Assembly: GCA_021805025.1 (NCBI GenBank)
Contig: JAJZGF010000007.1
Coordinates: 1 to 64,000 of the forward strand
DNA: 64,000 bases
Source of the DNA: Acidobacteriota bacterium
GTDB taxonomy: Bacteria; Acidobacteriota; Terriglobia; Terriglobales; Acidobacteriaceae
Reading direction: 5' to 3'
Below are positions 40,377 to 51,041 of this stretch, in pieces. Below the pieces are notes generated by a model that was not told the origin of the DNA, did no database searches, and saw only the letters and a program-made list of their open reading frames with translations. A program made the position numbers and the translations under genes. Numbering within the stretch: the first letter of the stretch is position 1; each line of letters opens with the position of its first letter.

Positions 40377-42292
40377 CAGTAAGACTCCCGTACATCCGAT
40401 GTGGCGTTGCCTGAATCCAGCCGAGGCAGCGCGCGTGCAGTCAATTGCGCAATGTCCAGCAGTTGCGGAGCGCTGGTTCCGGTTGCCGTCAGCGCATCGC
40501 GCAACATGCTGTTACAGAAGGGGCAAGCTGTACCGACGATTTGCGCACCCGTGCCGGCCAGTTCATTCGCCCGCACATGGCTCACGCGCTCGCCCGTCTC
40601 CTCACTCAGAAAGGCCAGGCCGCCCCCTGCTCCGCAGCAGAAGCTGCGCTCGCGCGAGCGCGGAGCTTCAACTAGATGGCCGGCGCCCTTTATGATGTCT
40701 CGCGGTTCTTCATAGACGTCGCGATAGCGGCCCAGATAACAGGGGTCGTGGAACACGATCGTCTCCTGCTGCGCAGCCTTTGGCAACCGGCTCAGATGCC
40801 GAGCCATAAACTCACTGTGATGCTCCACCTCGGGGGGCAAGCCATATTCCTTCCAATCTTCCTGGATGGTGCGTACGCAATGCGGGCAGATGGAGACGAT
40901 TTTTTTCACGTTGTTCTGCGCCAGTGCATCGAGGTTGGCTTCTGTCAGTTGCTGAAAGAGCAGGTCATTCCCCAGCCGGCGCACGGGGTCCCCGGTGCAT
41001 TTTTCTTTACGTAAAACGCCAAAGGTTGTGCCCAGATAGGTCATGACTCGGGCGAAGTCCGCTACAATTTCGCGACCCTTGGGATCGTAGGCGCCCATAC
41101 AGCCAAGCCACAGGCAATACTCCTGCGTGCCGTCAAAGATGGGGAAATCCTGCTTCTGGATAAACTTGTCGCGTTCAGTTGCCTGCATGCCAAGCGCGTT
41201 TGATCCGCGCTCGAGCGCGAGAAAAAGTTTTGCGCCGTGGTCGTCCTCCCATATGCCGGTGTTCACCGCGCCGCGCCTCAGGCCAACGAGAATTGGCAGA
41301 TGTTCGATGCCGACCGGGCACTGGAACTCGCACGCGCCGCAGGTGGTGCACTGGAAGGGTGCTTCAAGCGCAATGTGCTTGCTCAGAAGCGGCTCGGCCG
41401 ATTTCGGCCCGAATTCATTCAGATAGCCGCGCAGACCGAGAATGATCTCTTTGGGATTGAGGATCTTGCCCGTGTTGGCGGCGGGGCAGTGCTCCGTGCA
41501 GCGGCCGCACTCCACGCAGGAGTAGGCTTGCAGGCTGACGAGGCGGGTCAGGTCCGCTCCCGCAACAAGGCCGAAGTCCTCGTCGCCGGCGAGAGGTGGA
41601 ATATCGCTGAATCCGCCCCGGGAGAGAAATACTGTGGCGGGACTGAGAACAAGGTGCAGATGCTTGGTATGGGGAATGATGGGCAGAAAGACCAGCAGTG
41701 CAAGCGTGTGCAGCCACCATAACAGCGCAGCCTCATGGCTGGCCGCCGGCACAAAAAACGCGGCCAGGTAGGTGACCATGAGAAAGAAAATCAGGAAGGC
41801 GATAAAGCCGGACTCCCATGACAGCTTGGCTCCCAGCCAACTCGGCCGCACGAGAAAGCGTCGTACAAAAAGGCCCAGGATTCCTACTGCACATGCGATC
41901 GCAAAGGCTCCTGCAAGATAAAAATACAACCGGCTGAACCACCCCTCAGATGAAAGGAATCCCACCCCAAGGCCTACTGCGCAATGGTTGAGCGTGACGA
42001 GCGCAAAGGCGCAAAAGCCCCAGAAGACGAAGGCATGCGCCAGCCCCGGCAAGGGGCGCTCCCGGATCACCTTTGCCTGGCAAAGCACTTCCCAGGTAAA
42101 GTCCCGAATGCGGCGCCCGAGTGGAAACAGTCGAAAGCCCGGGTCTCTTTTCGATTCAAGAATCTTGTGAAGGATGGGACCAAATCGACGCCAGAAGAGG
42201 GCGCCGGAAGCAATGCCGAGCACCGCAAAAGCTAGCTTCTCCACAACAGAGAAGTGTGCTGGCTCGGCCAGTGTGAGGGGCATCTGAACCAT
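40376..42292 (-). CDS. Membrane (Fe-S) oxidoreductase with CCG/DUF224 domain, likely ETF:quinone-linked
   Basis: N-terminal TM helices; two 4Fe-4S motifs CVECGRCTEHCP and CTTCGACEFQCP; CCG motif SFCCGAGGG; contiguous with etfAB. Confidence 0.88.
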   Translation of the reverse strand: MVQMPLTLAEPAHFSVVEKLAFAVLGIASGALFWRRFGPILHKILESKRDPGFRLFPLGRRIRDFTWEVLCQAKVIRERPLPGLAHAFVFWGFCAFALVTLNHCAVGLGVGFLSSEGWFSRLYFYLAGAFAIACAVGILGLFVRRFLVRPSWLGAKLSWESGFIAFLIFFLMVTYLAAFFVPAASHEAALLWWLHTLALLVFLPIIPHTKHLHLVLSPATVFLSRGGFSDIPPLAGDEDFGLVAGADLTRLVSLQAYSCVECGRCTEHCPAANTGKILNPKEIILGLRGYLNEFGPKSAEPLLSKHIALEAPFQCTTCGACEFQCPVGIEHLPILVGLRRGAVNTGIWEDDHGAKLFLALERGSNALGMQATERDKFIQKQDFPIFDGTQEYCLWLGCMGAYDPKGREIVADFARVMTYLGTTFGVLRKEKCTGDPVRRLGNDLLFQQLTEANLDALAQNNVKKIVSICPHCVRTIQEDWKEYGLPPEVEHHSEFMARHLSRLPKAAQQETIVFHDPCYLGRYRDVYEEPRDIIKGAGHLVEAPRSRERSFCCGAGGGLAFLSEETGERVSHVRANELAGTGAQIVGTACPFCNSMLRDALTATGTSAPQLLDIAQLTARALPRLDSGNATSDVRESY

Positions 42293-42466
42293 ACTCGAAC
42301 AACCAACAATACACGATCGGGTGGCAACCCGTCCCGGAGCGGCGAGCGATTTGAAAGGATCCGTACATTCTTTTTGATGCACCTGAACGCTGCGCTGCGG
42401 CAGGGCTGGCGTCTATCTGACACGAACAAGGTGCGCATTGCGGATGTCGGACCTGGATAGGGGGCA

Positions 42467-43840
42467 CTATTGCCTGATGCGCACCATCCAGAGCACGGGC
42501 AGCCCAAGCAGAATCAGCGCCGTGCCGATCAGCGAGCCTTCGAGGTTCCCCGCAAAGCTCCACACCAGCACAGCCGCCGCGCATGCAACAAACACGCCGG
42601 GGAGAACGGGGTACGCCCAAACACGGTACGGACGCGCAAGCTGCGGCTGTCGGCGTCGATATACAAAGACCGTCGTTGTCGTGAGCATATAGAACAGCCA
42701 CTCAGCAAATACAGCCAGCTCAAAGTGCTGCTGAAACTGGCTCAGGAACAGAAGCAGGACTGTGGCGAGCAGGCCCTGCACAACGAGGGACGTGGAAGGC
42801 GACTGAAACCGCGGATGAATGTGCGCAAAGCTGCGAAAGAAGAGCCCATCGCGGGCAGCGGCAAAGGGTACGCGTGCGCCAGACATGACGGTGCCATTCA
42901 GAGTGACAAAGATCGAGAGCGCCATTGCCGCGGCAACAAAGCCCGCCCCATGCCTGCCCGCCACAACGGACAGGGCCGCCACGGCGGGACGTTCGCTGGC
43001 GGCGATCTGTGAAGCGGGAAGGATGTACTGGATCGCCGCGTTTGTCGTCATGAAGAGTATTCCGACGACAAACAGCCCGCCGATCAGCGCGATGGGGAGG
43101 TTCCGTTCCGGCCGTTGTACCTCACCGGCAACCATCGTCAGGTCATTCCAGCCATCGTAGGCCCAGAGTGTCGCGATGAGGGCCAGCATAAATCCGCTAA
43201 AGCCGCCCGCCGCGTGGGGCAGAGACGTGGCAAAGTTGCGCCATGAACCTGCCGGCGAACCAAAGCAAAGCGCGGCGACGGAGAGGATGAGAACGCCTTT
43301 CAAGATCGTGAACACGAGCTGAAAGTCTGCTGCCCTCTTGATCCCCAGATAATTCAGTCCCGTGATGAGCCATGTCACTGCAATCGCAAAAACCTGCGAC
43401 CAATGCAACGGAAGGGCACCTTTGCTGGCCACTGAGCCCAGCCATGCAAAGGCAGGGAAAAACTCCAGTGTCCGGGCAAGACCGATGGTTACGGCTGCAA
43501 TGGACGCGGGTTTGGCGACCGCAAACCATGTCCACATATAGAGAAAGGCTACTGTGTCTCCGTAGACGCCGCGCAGATACACGTACTCACCGCCGGCATA
43601 GGGCAACATTGCGCCGAGTTCAGCGTAGGTCATGGCTCCGAATAACGAAAGAAGTCCGCCCACAAGCCAGGCTAGATAAACAAGTGTTGAAGATCCTGCA
43701 TCCTGCATCATTTCGCGCGGGACCAGAAAGATGCCGCTCCCAATGATTGTTCCCACTACGATCGCGATTGCCTGGCTTGCTCCCAGAACGCGGGGCAGGT
43801 CGGGCGGGGCCTCCTTTATGGATGGCACGGAACGGGGCAT
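42467..43840 (-). CDS. APC family amino acid permease
   Basis: VLGASQAIAIVVGTIIGSGIFLVPREMMQ; about 12 hydrophobic segments; start MPRSVPSIKEAPPDL. Confidence 0.9.
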   Translation of the reverse strand: MPRSVPSIKEAPPDLPRVLGASQAIAIVVGTIIGSGIFLVPREMMQDAGSSTLVYLAWLVGGLLSLFGAMTYAELGAMLPYAGGEYVYLRGVYGDTVAFLYMWTWFAVAKPASIAAVTIGLARTLEFFPAFAWLGSVASKGALPLHWSQVFAIAVTWLITGLNYLGIKRAADFQLVFTILKGVLILSVAALCFGSPAGSWRNFATSLPHAAGGFSGFMLALIATLWAYDGWNDLTMVAGEVQRPERNLPIALIGGLFVVGILFMTTNAAIQYILPASQIAASERPAVAALSVVAGRHGAGFVAAAMALSIFVTLNGTVMSGARVPFAAARDGLFFRSFAHIHPRFQSPSTSLVVQGLLATVLLLFLSQFQQHFELAVFAEWLFYMLTTTTVFVYRRRQPQLARPYRVWAYPVLPGVFVACAAAVLVWSFAGNLEGSLIGTALILLGLPVLWMVRIRQ

Positions 43841-44053
43841 GCGGTGATGTGAGCGTAGCACGGCCCTGGTGGCAGCAAGCGAACTCCCTTGGGACGAGTT
43901 GGTCGCTGCTTGGTGATGGGGGTCACTGGTTTTGCGCACTGTTTGAGGTAAGCTGATTTCCGGCTGACAGTCTTGGACAGGCCAGGGTGACAGTTCGCAT
44001 AGCCTGCCGCTTTTTGAATCGCCTGCCCCTGACCGGCAAGGAGCGGTCCTCTT

Positions 44054-44476
44054 ATGGATGGACACTGCACAAAATGTGAAGCGGCGCTGAGTTCCTCGTG
44101 CAAGTTCTGTCCCATGTGCGGCGCGACCAGTATGCAGGCGCCACTGGCGCCGGTTGAGCTGGACGAAGAGAGAAGAGCACCCACAGAAGGCGCTTACGCC
44201 GGGCTGCTCTTTGGTCTGCTGGCTGTGCCGTTGCTGCTGATTGTTGGCACTATGCTTTGCCTCACTGGCCTGGGTGCCATCCTTGGGATTCCTATGATTC
44301 TGGCGGCGATTCTTGCGCCGATCATGGCTCCACTGTTCGGCATGATGAGCCACAAGGGTAAATGCCCTTCTTGCGGAGCGTCCCTGAGCAATATGGAGAG
44401 CGGGCATAAATCCACCTGCCCCGTGTGCAATCACTCGTTCGCGGTCAAGCACGGGTTGTTTACGAAGGCAGCCTGA
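44054..44476 (+). CDS. Zinc-ribbon membrane protein with two CxxC modules
   Basis: CTKCEAALSSSCKFCPMCGATS, hydrophobic hairpin, then CPSCGASLSNMESGHKSTCPVCNHSF. Confidence 0.75.
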   Translation: MDGHCTKCEAALSSSCKFCPMCGATSMQAPLAPVELDEERRAPTEGAYAGLLFGLLAVPLLLIVGTMLCLTGLGAILGIPMILAAILAPIMAPLFGMMSHKGKCPSCGASLSNMESGHKSTCPVCNHSFAVKHGLFTKAA

Positions 44477-44740
44477 GGTTCAGCCGAAGCTGTTGAACGC
44501 TCCGAGCAGCCAGCTCCAGTTCCCCTCACGAGGTTCGCTTTGAAGACCACGAAGGGCGGCCGTGTCCAGGGGAATGAAATCGATACCAACGCAGCGGAAT
44601 TGGTAGCTCAAAGCTTTTAATTACAAAGAGTTAAATCACAATACTCGCGAATTTTCAAAAGATGCTAGAATCCAGATATTGCCATCCTTGCCGGGCGGTC
44701 GGCGATCCAATCTGTCAATCCCTCTCCCACTCGGATCACA

Positions 44741-47215
44741 ATGGCACACGTAACGAGCGGCATGCGCTTAGGAATTTTAAAAAATCACCCGATCCTGGTT
44801 CTATGCGTCGTTGGATTCGGGTTGCTGCAGGGTCAGGCATCCTCTGCGCCCGATGTACGGGGTCGACCGGCAGCGGCGCCCTTGGCTGCCGACGGTCCAG
44901 CATCAGATCCTGGAGTGCCCTCCCCGCCTGCGGGAGTGATGGTGGTTCCCCATACAGGCCATGTCGTAATTCCCCGCCTCGATGGCGCCCCACTCCTCAG
45001 CGATTTTCTGGTGAATCCTCTGCGATCGCCCGCAGCGAAAAAGATGCTGCGCGTCTCCAACTTCATTCAGCGTTATCCGGATGATGGCGAACGGGCGTCT
45101 GATGTAACGGTTGCCTACTTAGGCTACACCCACGAATATCTCTTCATTGCTTTTGTCTGCAAAGACAGGGCGCCCCATCTTGTCAGGGCACATCTGCTCG
45201 CGCGCGACTCGCTCGCAGACGATGACAGCGTTCAGGTCATGCTCGACACCTTTCACGATCAGCGCCGCGCGTTTGTTTTTCAGACCAATGCGCTGGGCAT
45301 CCAAGCAGACGCGCTCTACAGTGAGCAAACTGGATACGACTATTCTTTTGATACGGTATGGGATACATGGGGCAAACGCACACCGACTGGGTATCTCGTT
45401 CTCATGCGCATTCCTTTTTCCAGCCTCTACTTTGCCAAGACCGATCCGGGCCAGATGAGAACCTGGGGAATCATTCTGTCGCGGGTGATTTCACATTCCA
45501 ATGAATACGATTACTGGCCGCGCAGTAATCACAATATTGCCGGCCGCCTGACGCAGGATATGGAGGTGGATGGCTTTCGCGATGTCGAACATGGGCAGAA
45601 TCTGCAGTTTGAGCCCTATACGCTTGCCCGCAGTCTGCGCCAATTGAACTCCGTCAATCCCATCAATCCGTTCTTTGAAGATAAGCACCTGCAGGGCTAT
45701 ACAGGCTTGGATTCAAAATTCATCCTGCACAACAGCCTTGTGCTTGATACGACAATTAATCCCGACTTCAGTCAAGTGGGGATTGACAATCCGGCAGTGC
45801 CGAATCAGCGGTTTCCTCCTTACTTCCCGGAAGTGCGCCCGTTCTTCATTGAGAACAGCAGTTACTTCATGACGCCCATCAACCTGTATTACACAGACAA
45901 TATCGTGACGCCACAGTTCGGTGCGCGCCTTACAGGTAAGCTGGGCCCCTGGGCAATGGGTATCCTTGGCGTGGATGACAGGAGCCCCGGTCAGGCTGTG
46001 CCGCCTGATAGCTCAGAGTTCAACACGCGTGCGGGGAACTATGTGGCACGTGTGAATCGCGACGTAGGCGCTCTTTCGAACGTCGGAGTGATCTATGCCG
46101 ATCGTGAGTACACGGATTCTTTCAATCGTGCAGGCGGATTCGATTATCGTGCGCGACTGCGGAATCGATGGACGTTCACGGGACAAGCCGTGACCTCACA
46201 GACAAAGAATGTTACGAACGCAACGCAGGGAGAGCAGCCCTGCGAGCTGCTAACTCTGACTTGCAGCGGCCAGGCCTATTCGCAGCGGGTAAGCTACACT
46301 GATCTTCATCGCTACGGCTGGATCGGCTATAGTGACACTTCAGCCGGCTATGTTACAGACACAGGCTTCTTCAGGAGGCCCGATGTTCGCGAACCTAACG
46401 GCTATTTCAGTTACACATTCCGGCCTTCGCACGGACCCATTTTGTCGCATGGTCCCGGATTCTATTCCGAGCGGATATGGGATCATCATGGCGTCCCTCT
46501 GGACTTCTATTTCAATCCCTCTTACAGCATTGGGTTCAAGGCACGGACCTCTGTTTCTGGGTATCTGGACTTTGGTCAGGATCGACTGCGACCCGTTGAC
46601 TACTCTACTTTGACTCATAATGTGGAGTATCACAGTCAAACGGCAGGATTCAACTTTTATAGCTCGCCGGTGCCTTACATCGCGATCGGTGGCGGATTTT
46701 ATCAAGGGACGGTTATCAACTATTCACCGCCGAGCGATCAGGGGCCAGGGCCAGTCAACGTTGCATCGCCGAATCTCAATCTGGAGATCAAGCCCTTCCG
46801 GTCATTGGATCTGCAAAACAATTACGTCTTCACGCACTTCACAGACCTGAACAGCGGCAACTTGGTCTATGACAATCATGAACTGATCTCACGATGGAAC
46901 TATCAGATCACCAAGGCCGCCTCCTTCAATCTGATAGGGCAGTACATATCGACCCTGCCGGAGCCGCAACTGACAGATCAGCCCGCCGCCAAGACGCTGT
47001 TTGCAGACGCATTATTTACGTATATGCCACATCCGGGAACAGCTTTATATCTTGGGTATATCGGGAATTTTGCAAATCTAGACCGTGCGCTTTGTACGCG
47101 CACAGACGCCGGCCAATGCAACGTCAATGACCCGATTCTGCCCCTCAGCAATTCCACCCTGATAAATGACGGGAAAACCATCTACGTAAAGCTTTCCTAT
47201 CTGCTGCGCTTCTAA
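44741..47215 (+). CDS. DUF5916/CBM9-like outer-membrane beta-barrel protein
   Basis: APLLSDFLVNP...ASDVTVAYLGYTHEYLFIAFVCKDRAP...DDSVQVMLDTFHDQRRAFVFQTNALGIQADA; long C-terminal barrel-like region ending in YLLRF. Confidence 0.8.
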   Translation: MAHVTSGMRLGILKNHPILVLCVVGFGLLQGQASSAPDVRGRPAAAPLAADGPASDPGVPSPPAGVMVVPHTGHVVIPRLDGAPLLSDFLVNPLRSPAAKKMLRVSNFIQRYPDDGERASDVTVAYLGYTHEYLFIAFVCKDRAPHLVRAHLLARDSLADDDSVQVMLDTFHDQRRAFVFQTNALGIQADALYSEQTGYDYSFDTVWDTWGKRTPTGYLVLMRIPFSSLYFAKTDPGQMRTWGIILSRVISHSNEYDYWPRSNHNIAGRLTQDMEVDGFRDVEHGQNLQFEPYTLARSLRQLNSVNPINPFFEDKHLQGYTGLDSKFILHNSLVLDTTINPDFSQVGIDNPAVPNQRFPPYFPEVRPFFIENSSYFMTPINLYYTDNIVTPQFGARLTGKLGPWAMGILGVDDRSPGQAVPPDSSEFNTRAGNYVARVNRDVGALSNVGVIYADREYTDSFNRAGGFDYRARLRNRWTFTGQAVTSQTKNVTNATQGEQPCELLTLTCSGQAYSQRVSYTDLHRYGWIGYSDTSAGYVTDTGFFRRPDVREPNGYFSYTFRPSHGPILSHGPGFYSERIWDHHGVPLDFYFNPSYSIGFKARTSVSGYLDFGQDRLRPVDYSTLTHNVEYHSQTAGFNFYSSPVPYIAIGGGFYQGTVINYSPPSDQGPGPVNVASPNLNLEIKPFRSLDLQNNYVFTHFTDLNSGNLVYDNHELISRWNYQITKAASFNLIGQYISTLPEPQLTDQPAAKTLFADALFTYMPHPGTALYLGYIGNFANLDRALCTRTDAGQCNVNDPILPLSNSTLINDGKTIYVKLSYLLRF

Positions 47216-47321
47216 GCTCACAGATTGAGCGCAAAGTTGCCATTGACCAAAGTGCAGCCCGCGGCACAAGCGGAAGATTCGGAGGTCGGTGAATCTCCCG
47301 GTGCAGGCAATTCCTGCGCTG

Positions 47322-49175
47322 CTATGTTTGAATCTTATCCACAAGGGTCAGGCCCCTCACGGAATTAAAAATAAAAACCTTGTCTGCCGCAAGAACTTCA
47401 TCCAGCGTAAGAACCCCCTCGCAGATCTCAGGCCGGCTCTCCATGAGGTGCCGACGAAAAACCCCCGGCAAAAGGCCGCATGAGACTGCGGGTGTTACAA
47501 AGACTCCGTTTCGCTCGACCATCAGATTGTGAATGGCACACTCGGTTACCTCATCTCGCTCGTTCATGAATAAGACATCATCGAATCCACGACGCTGCCC
47601 CTCGGCGTAAACTCGGTTATACAAAGCCCGCCGCGTTGTCTTATGCCGTAGGAACACGTCAGCGGAATGGGTGTGCTCCGCAGCGATCAGGATGGACGCT
47701 GCCGTCACCCCGGTCGCGATAGGTGCGCTCGTCATTGAGATTGCACCAGACCGCGAGAGCAGCATGCGGATGCGGTGGCAACATCCATCTGTGAAGTCCG
47801 CCGCAAGACGGTACAGGCTCTCCTTCGCGATTGCCGTGTCAAATCGGAAACTGAAGTATTCCGCCGAGTTAGCCATGCGTTGCAGGTGAAGGTCTAGCAG
47901 AACAAAGTCGGTGTCCCATAGTATGGTCTCAATAATCTCGAACAGAGCCGGCGTGCGAAAGAGAAATTGCGATTTCAAAAGGCACTCGTCGTACTCCGAA
48001 TCCGCGTCGGAGTCATAGGTGACCCCGGAGCCGACGCGCATTTCGATTGTGCCGCTCCGCACCATGATCGTCCGGATCGCAACACTGAAGGTTGCTCTGT
48101 CCTCAGGAGCGAAGAAGCCAATCGCGCCACAGGCAATCTCGCGGGCGTCATCTTCTAACTCACGAATTACCTGCATCGTGCGAATCTTGGGAGCGCCGGT
48201 GATGGAGCCACACGGAAAGAGGCTGCGGAATATCTCGTAGTACCCTGTTTCTGCAGGCAGAACCCCGCATACGGTAGAAGTCATCTGCAGAAGATCCGGA
48301 TAGCGAGCGACTGCGAACAGATCTCTCGACTGTACAGTTCCTGTCATGCAGAGGCGGCCCAGGTCGTTCCGCAGCAGGTCTACGACCATGATGTTCTCAG
48401 CCCTGTTTTTATCGTCGGAGGCAAGCTGCGCCGCCAGTTCCGTATCCTCCTTGAGATCCCTGCCTCGACGCGCAGTGCCTTTCATCGGTCGCACCAAAAT
48501 CTCCTTACCGCTTCTACGAAAAAAGAGTTCAGGAGAAGCAGAGAGGAGGAGTGTTTCGCCCGTATTGATTAAGGCGCCGTATGGCACAGGCTGATTCGCC
48601 AGAATTCGCTTGAACAGGGCACTCGCATCTCCGTTCCAGGTCTGACGAATCTTCATCGTGAAATTTGCCTGGTAGAGATCACCTGCTTCGATGTAACGCC
48701 TTATCCGGTCAATCGCGCTGCGATACTCAGTGCGCGAAAGTAGGATTGCTGCCTCTTCGCGTGCGACTGTTGTCTCTTCATCGTGGACGATTGGCTCCTG
48801 AGAAGAATCGTGGCGATCCAATGAGAGTACAGTCTCGTATACGCCGAACCATGCGAACGGAAGATCAGTCTTAGGTAGACGCTGGCCTCGGCCCAACGCC
48901 GCCGGCTCGAAATGATATCCAGCTTCGTAACTGAGGAATCCAGCGACGTAATGACCCGCACGCAACGCGCTCTCGACCCGATCAAATATATTCGGGATCG
49001 CGTGTAAAGTTCGGGTGCTTAGAATCTCCGTGGGGGCCGTGAAAAGGTAGCTTCTGGGGTCCTCAGCGCTTGGGTCTCCGGACCTGAGTAATACGGATCC
49101 TGCATTGGCTGCGGCGATTCGCTCCCACTCCGACGGGTCGATGCTTGGATCGTGGGTTGTGCCTGGGTTGACCAT
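47322..49175 (-). CDS. pabBC: Fused aminodeoxychorismate synthase component I / aminodeoxychorismate lyase
   Basis: PabB motifs IRRYIEAGDLYQANFT, VRPMKGTARRGRD, FPCGSITGAPKIRTMQVI; PabC-like aminotransferase class IV DVLFMNERDEVTECAIHNLMVERNGVFVTPAVSCGLLPGVFR. Confidence 0.9.
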   Translation of the reverse strand: MVNPGTTHDPSIDPSEWERIAAANAGSVLLRSGDPSAEDPRSYLFTAPTEILSTRTLHAIPNIFDRVESALRAGHYVAGFLSYEAGYHFEPAALGRGQRLPKTDLPFAWFGVYETVLSLDRHDSSQEPIVHDEETTVAREEAAILLSRTEYRSAIDRIRRYIEAGDLYQANFTMKIRQTWNGDASALFKRILANQPVPYGALINTGETLLLSASPELFFRRSGKEILVRPMKGTARRGRDLKEDTELAAQLASDDKNRAENIMVVDLLRNDLGRLCMTGTVQSRDLFAVARYPDLLQMTSTVCGVLPAETGYYEIFRSLFPCGSITGAPKIRTMQVIRELEDDAREIACGAIGFFAPEDRATFSVAIRTIMVRSGTIEMRVGSGVTYDSDADSEYDECLLKSQFLFRTPALFEIIETILWDTDFVLLDLHLQRMANSAEYFSFRFDTAIAKESLYRLAADFTDGCCHRIRMLLSRSGAISMTSAPIATGVTAASILIAAEHTHSADVFLRHKTTRRALYNRVYAEGQRRGFDDVLFMNERDEVTECAIHNLMVERNGVFVTPAVSCGLLPGVFRRHLMESRPEICEGVLTLDEVLAADKVFIFNSVRGLTLVDKIQT

Positions 49176-49345
49176 CCATTCCTATTTCAGCACGATCCTG
49201 CATTGCGCTGTCACGATAAATGTTCGGGCTCGTCGGCCCAGAGCGTATTGAAGAAAATGCAGTGAGGGTGCTTTCATAACGCAAGTGAGGGCCAAGAGCA
49301 GAAATTGGCATGCAAGGTGAACGGCGCAGGGAACCTCCGGGAGAA

Positions 49346-50635
49346 TCAGGGAGCCCACGACGGTTCTATCGTGCCACGGCATTCCCCAAAACCAATTCTC
49401 GGGCAGCCTTCCTTGTTTGCACATGCGCGAAAGATGACCGTATCACCATCTTCAAGGAACCGGCGTTCCTCTCCGCCTGGAAGTGAGATGGGCAGGCTGA
49501 AAGCCGTCTTTTCCAGTAGACATCCTTCGGATCCATTTGCCGGTCCAGAGATCGTGCCCGTCGCCAGCAAATCACCGGGCTGGAGATTACATCCATTACT
49601 TGTATGGTGCGCAACCATCTGGTTAATGCTCCAGTAAAGTTCTTGCAGATTGGATGCACTAAGTAGCAGCGGTGGAGAATCATTCAAGCGCATCCTCTCA
49701 GATTGCAGAAACACTTCAAGGCGCACGTCGAATGCATCGAGCGATGAAGAAGGCGACCGTAGGTAGGGAAGAGGTGCGGGATCCTCGGGGGCCCGCTCGG
49801 CAAGGGGAACCCGGTATGGCGCGAGCGCTTCCATCGGCACAATCCAGGGGGAGATGCTGGTCGAGAAGCTCTTTGCAAGAAAAGGCCCGAGAGGTTGGCA
49901 CTCCCAAGCCTGAATATCGCGGGCAGACCAGTCATTTACGAGGCAGAGCCCGAAGATGTGCTGCGCAGATTCCGCAATGGGAACGGGCTGCCCAAGGATG
50001 TTACCGGGACCGATGAAGGCGCCTATCTCCAGCTCATAGTCAAGCGAGTTTGTAGGGGCTACCTCGGGCTCATTGCCGGCGTGTTTGACTTGTCCGCGCG
50101 GCCGCCGAACCGGGGAACCGCTGACAAGGATTGAAGAGGCTCGTCCATGGTAGCCGATAGGAATGTATTTGTAATTCGGAAGCAGAGGACTCCCCGGACG
50201 AAAGATATTACCAATGCGTGTTGCATGGTGAATGGAGGTATAGAAGTCTGTGTAGCTCCCGATGGCCGCGGGCAGCACCATCTCCAATTCATGTTGTTGC
50301 AACAGGTGTGGTGCGATGCGACTTCTCTGTGATTCATCTATGCGGTCCCCGAGCATCGAGGTAAGACAGTTCCGCAATAAGCCCCAGGCTGACGATCCAA
50401 GGGACATCAATTCATTGAGCAAATCCTTTTTGCATGCTGATTGGATGTTATCCGGTAACTCATGCAACAAACCACTCACTGCACAGGCGTGCAAATCAAG
50501 AACTCTGTCGCCGATTGCAACGCCGAGATGCGATGCGCCGCCTCTTTTGAAAGCGCCATAGGGAAGATTATCGAGAGGGAAATCGGAGGATGGATCGTTC
50601 GCAGAATCAATCCAACTTCTCTGGCTTGCAGCCAT
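49346..50635 (-). CDS. fahA: Fumarylacetoacetase
   Basis: SWIDSANDPSSDFPLDNLPYGAFKRGG; DFYTSIHHATRIGNIFRP; LNDWSARDIQAWECQPLGPFLAKSF-type motif. Start placed at MAASQRSW. Confidence 0.93.
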   Translation of the reverse strand: MAASQRSWIDSANDPSSDFPLDNLPYGAFKRGGASHLGVAIGDRVLDLHACAVSGLLHELPDNIQSACKKDLLNELMSLGSSAWGLLRNCLTSMLGDRIDESQRSRIAPHLLQQHELEMVLPAAIGSYTDFYTSIHHATRIGNIFRPGSPLLPNYKYIPIGYHGRASSILVSGSPVRRPRGQVKHAGNEPEVAPTNSLDYELEIGAFIGPGNILGQPVPIAESAQHIFGLCLVNDWSARDIQAWECQPLGPFLAKSFSTSISPWIVPMEALAPYRVPLAERAPEDPAPLPYLRSPSSSLDAFDVRLEVFLQSERMRLNDSPPLLLSASNLQELYWSINQMVAHHTSNGCNLQPGDLLATGTISGPANGSEGCLLEKTAFSLPISLPGGEERRFLEDGDTVIFRACANKEGCPRIGFGECRGTIEPSWAP

Positions 50636-51041
50636 CCGTGAACCCCCACTTCTTCGACCGGCTTGGTCAAGGGATAGTATCCAATATCGAGTAGAAAACT
50701 CATTCGCATGCGCTCTACGCGGTACATCCCCCAATGAATTGATCGCTACTGGAGCGCGCGCTACGAACGTCGGCATGCGCGAAGACAAGTTCCTATGCAG
50801 GTACGTCGATGACCTTACGCGTCTCTGTCCCACTATATATCAATGCGGTGCCCAGCATGGGTGAAGAGACCAAGGCATAACTCGATTTGGGCTATCATGC
50901 TCCTAACTAAATGGCCGAACGGTTGTCACGGAATCATGTACGACGGCATTGACCGTGAATGAGGGTTGATGCATAGCGAGCGCATGAAGCCCATGAGCAG
51001 CGATATGCTCAGGCGAGAGATCACTCGCGGCCGTACAGCCT

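Noticed and set aside
43841-44452. N-terminal extension of the APC permease ORF in the track (661 aa)
   Set aside because: The extension has no family similarity and overlaps the zinc-ribbon gene; MPRSVPSIKEAPPDLPRVLGASQAI is the natural start at 43840.
50636-51041. Gap between fahA and hmgA, checked for a maiA gene or remnant
   Set aside because: Too short for a GST-fold MaiA and the translations show no GST motifs; probably an internal promoter region.
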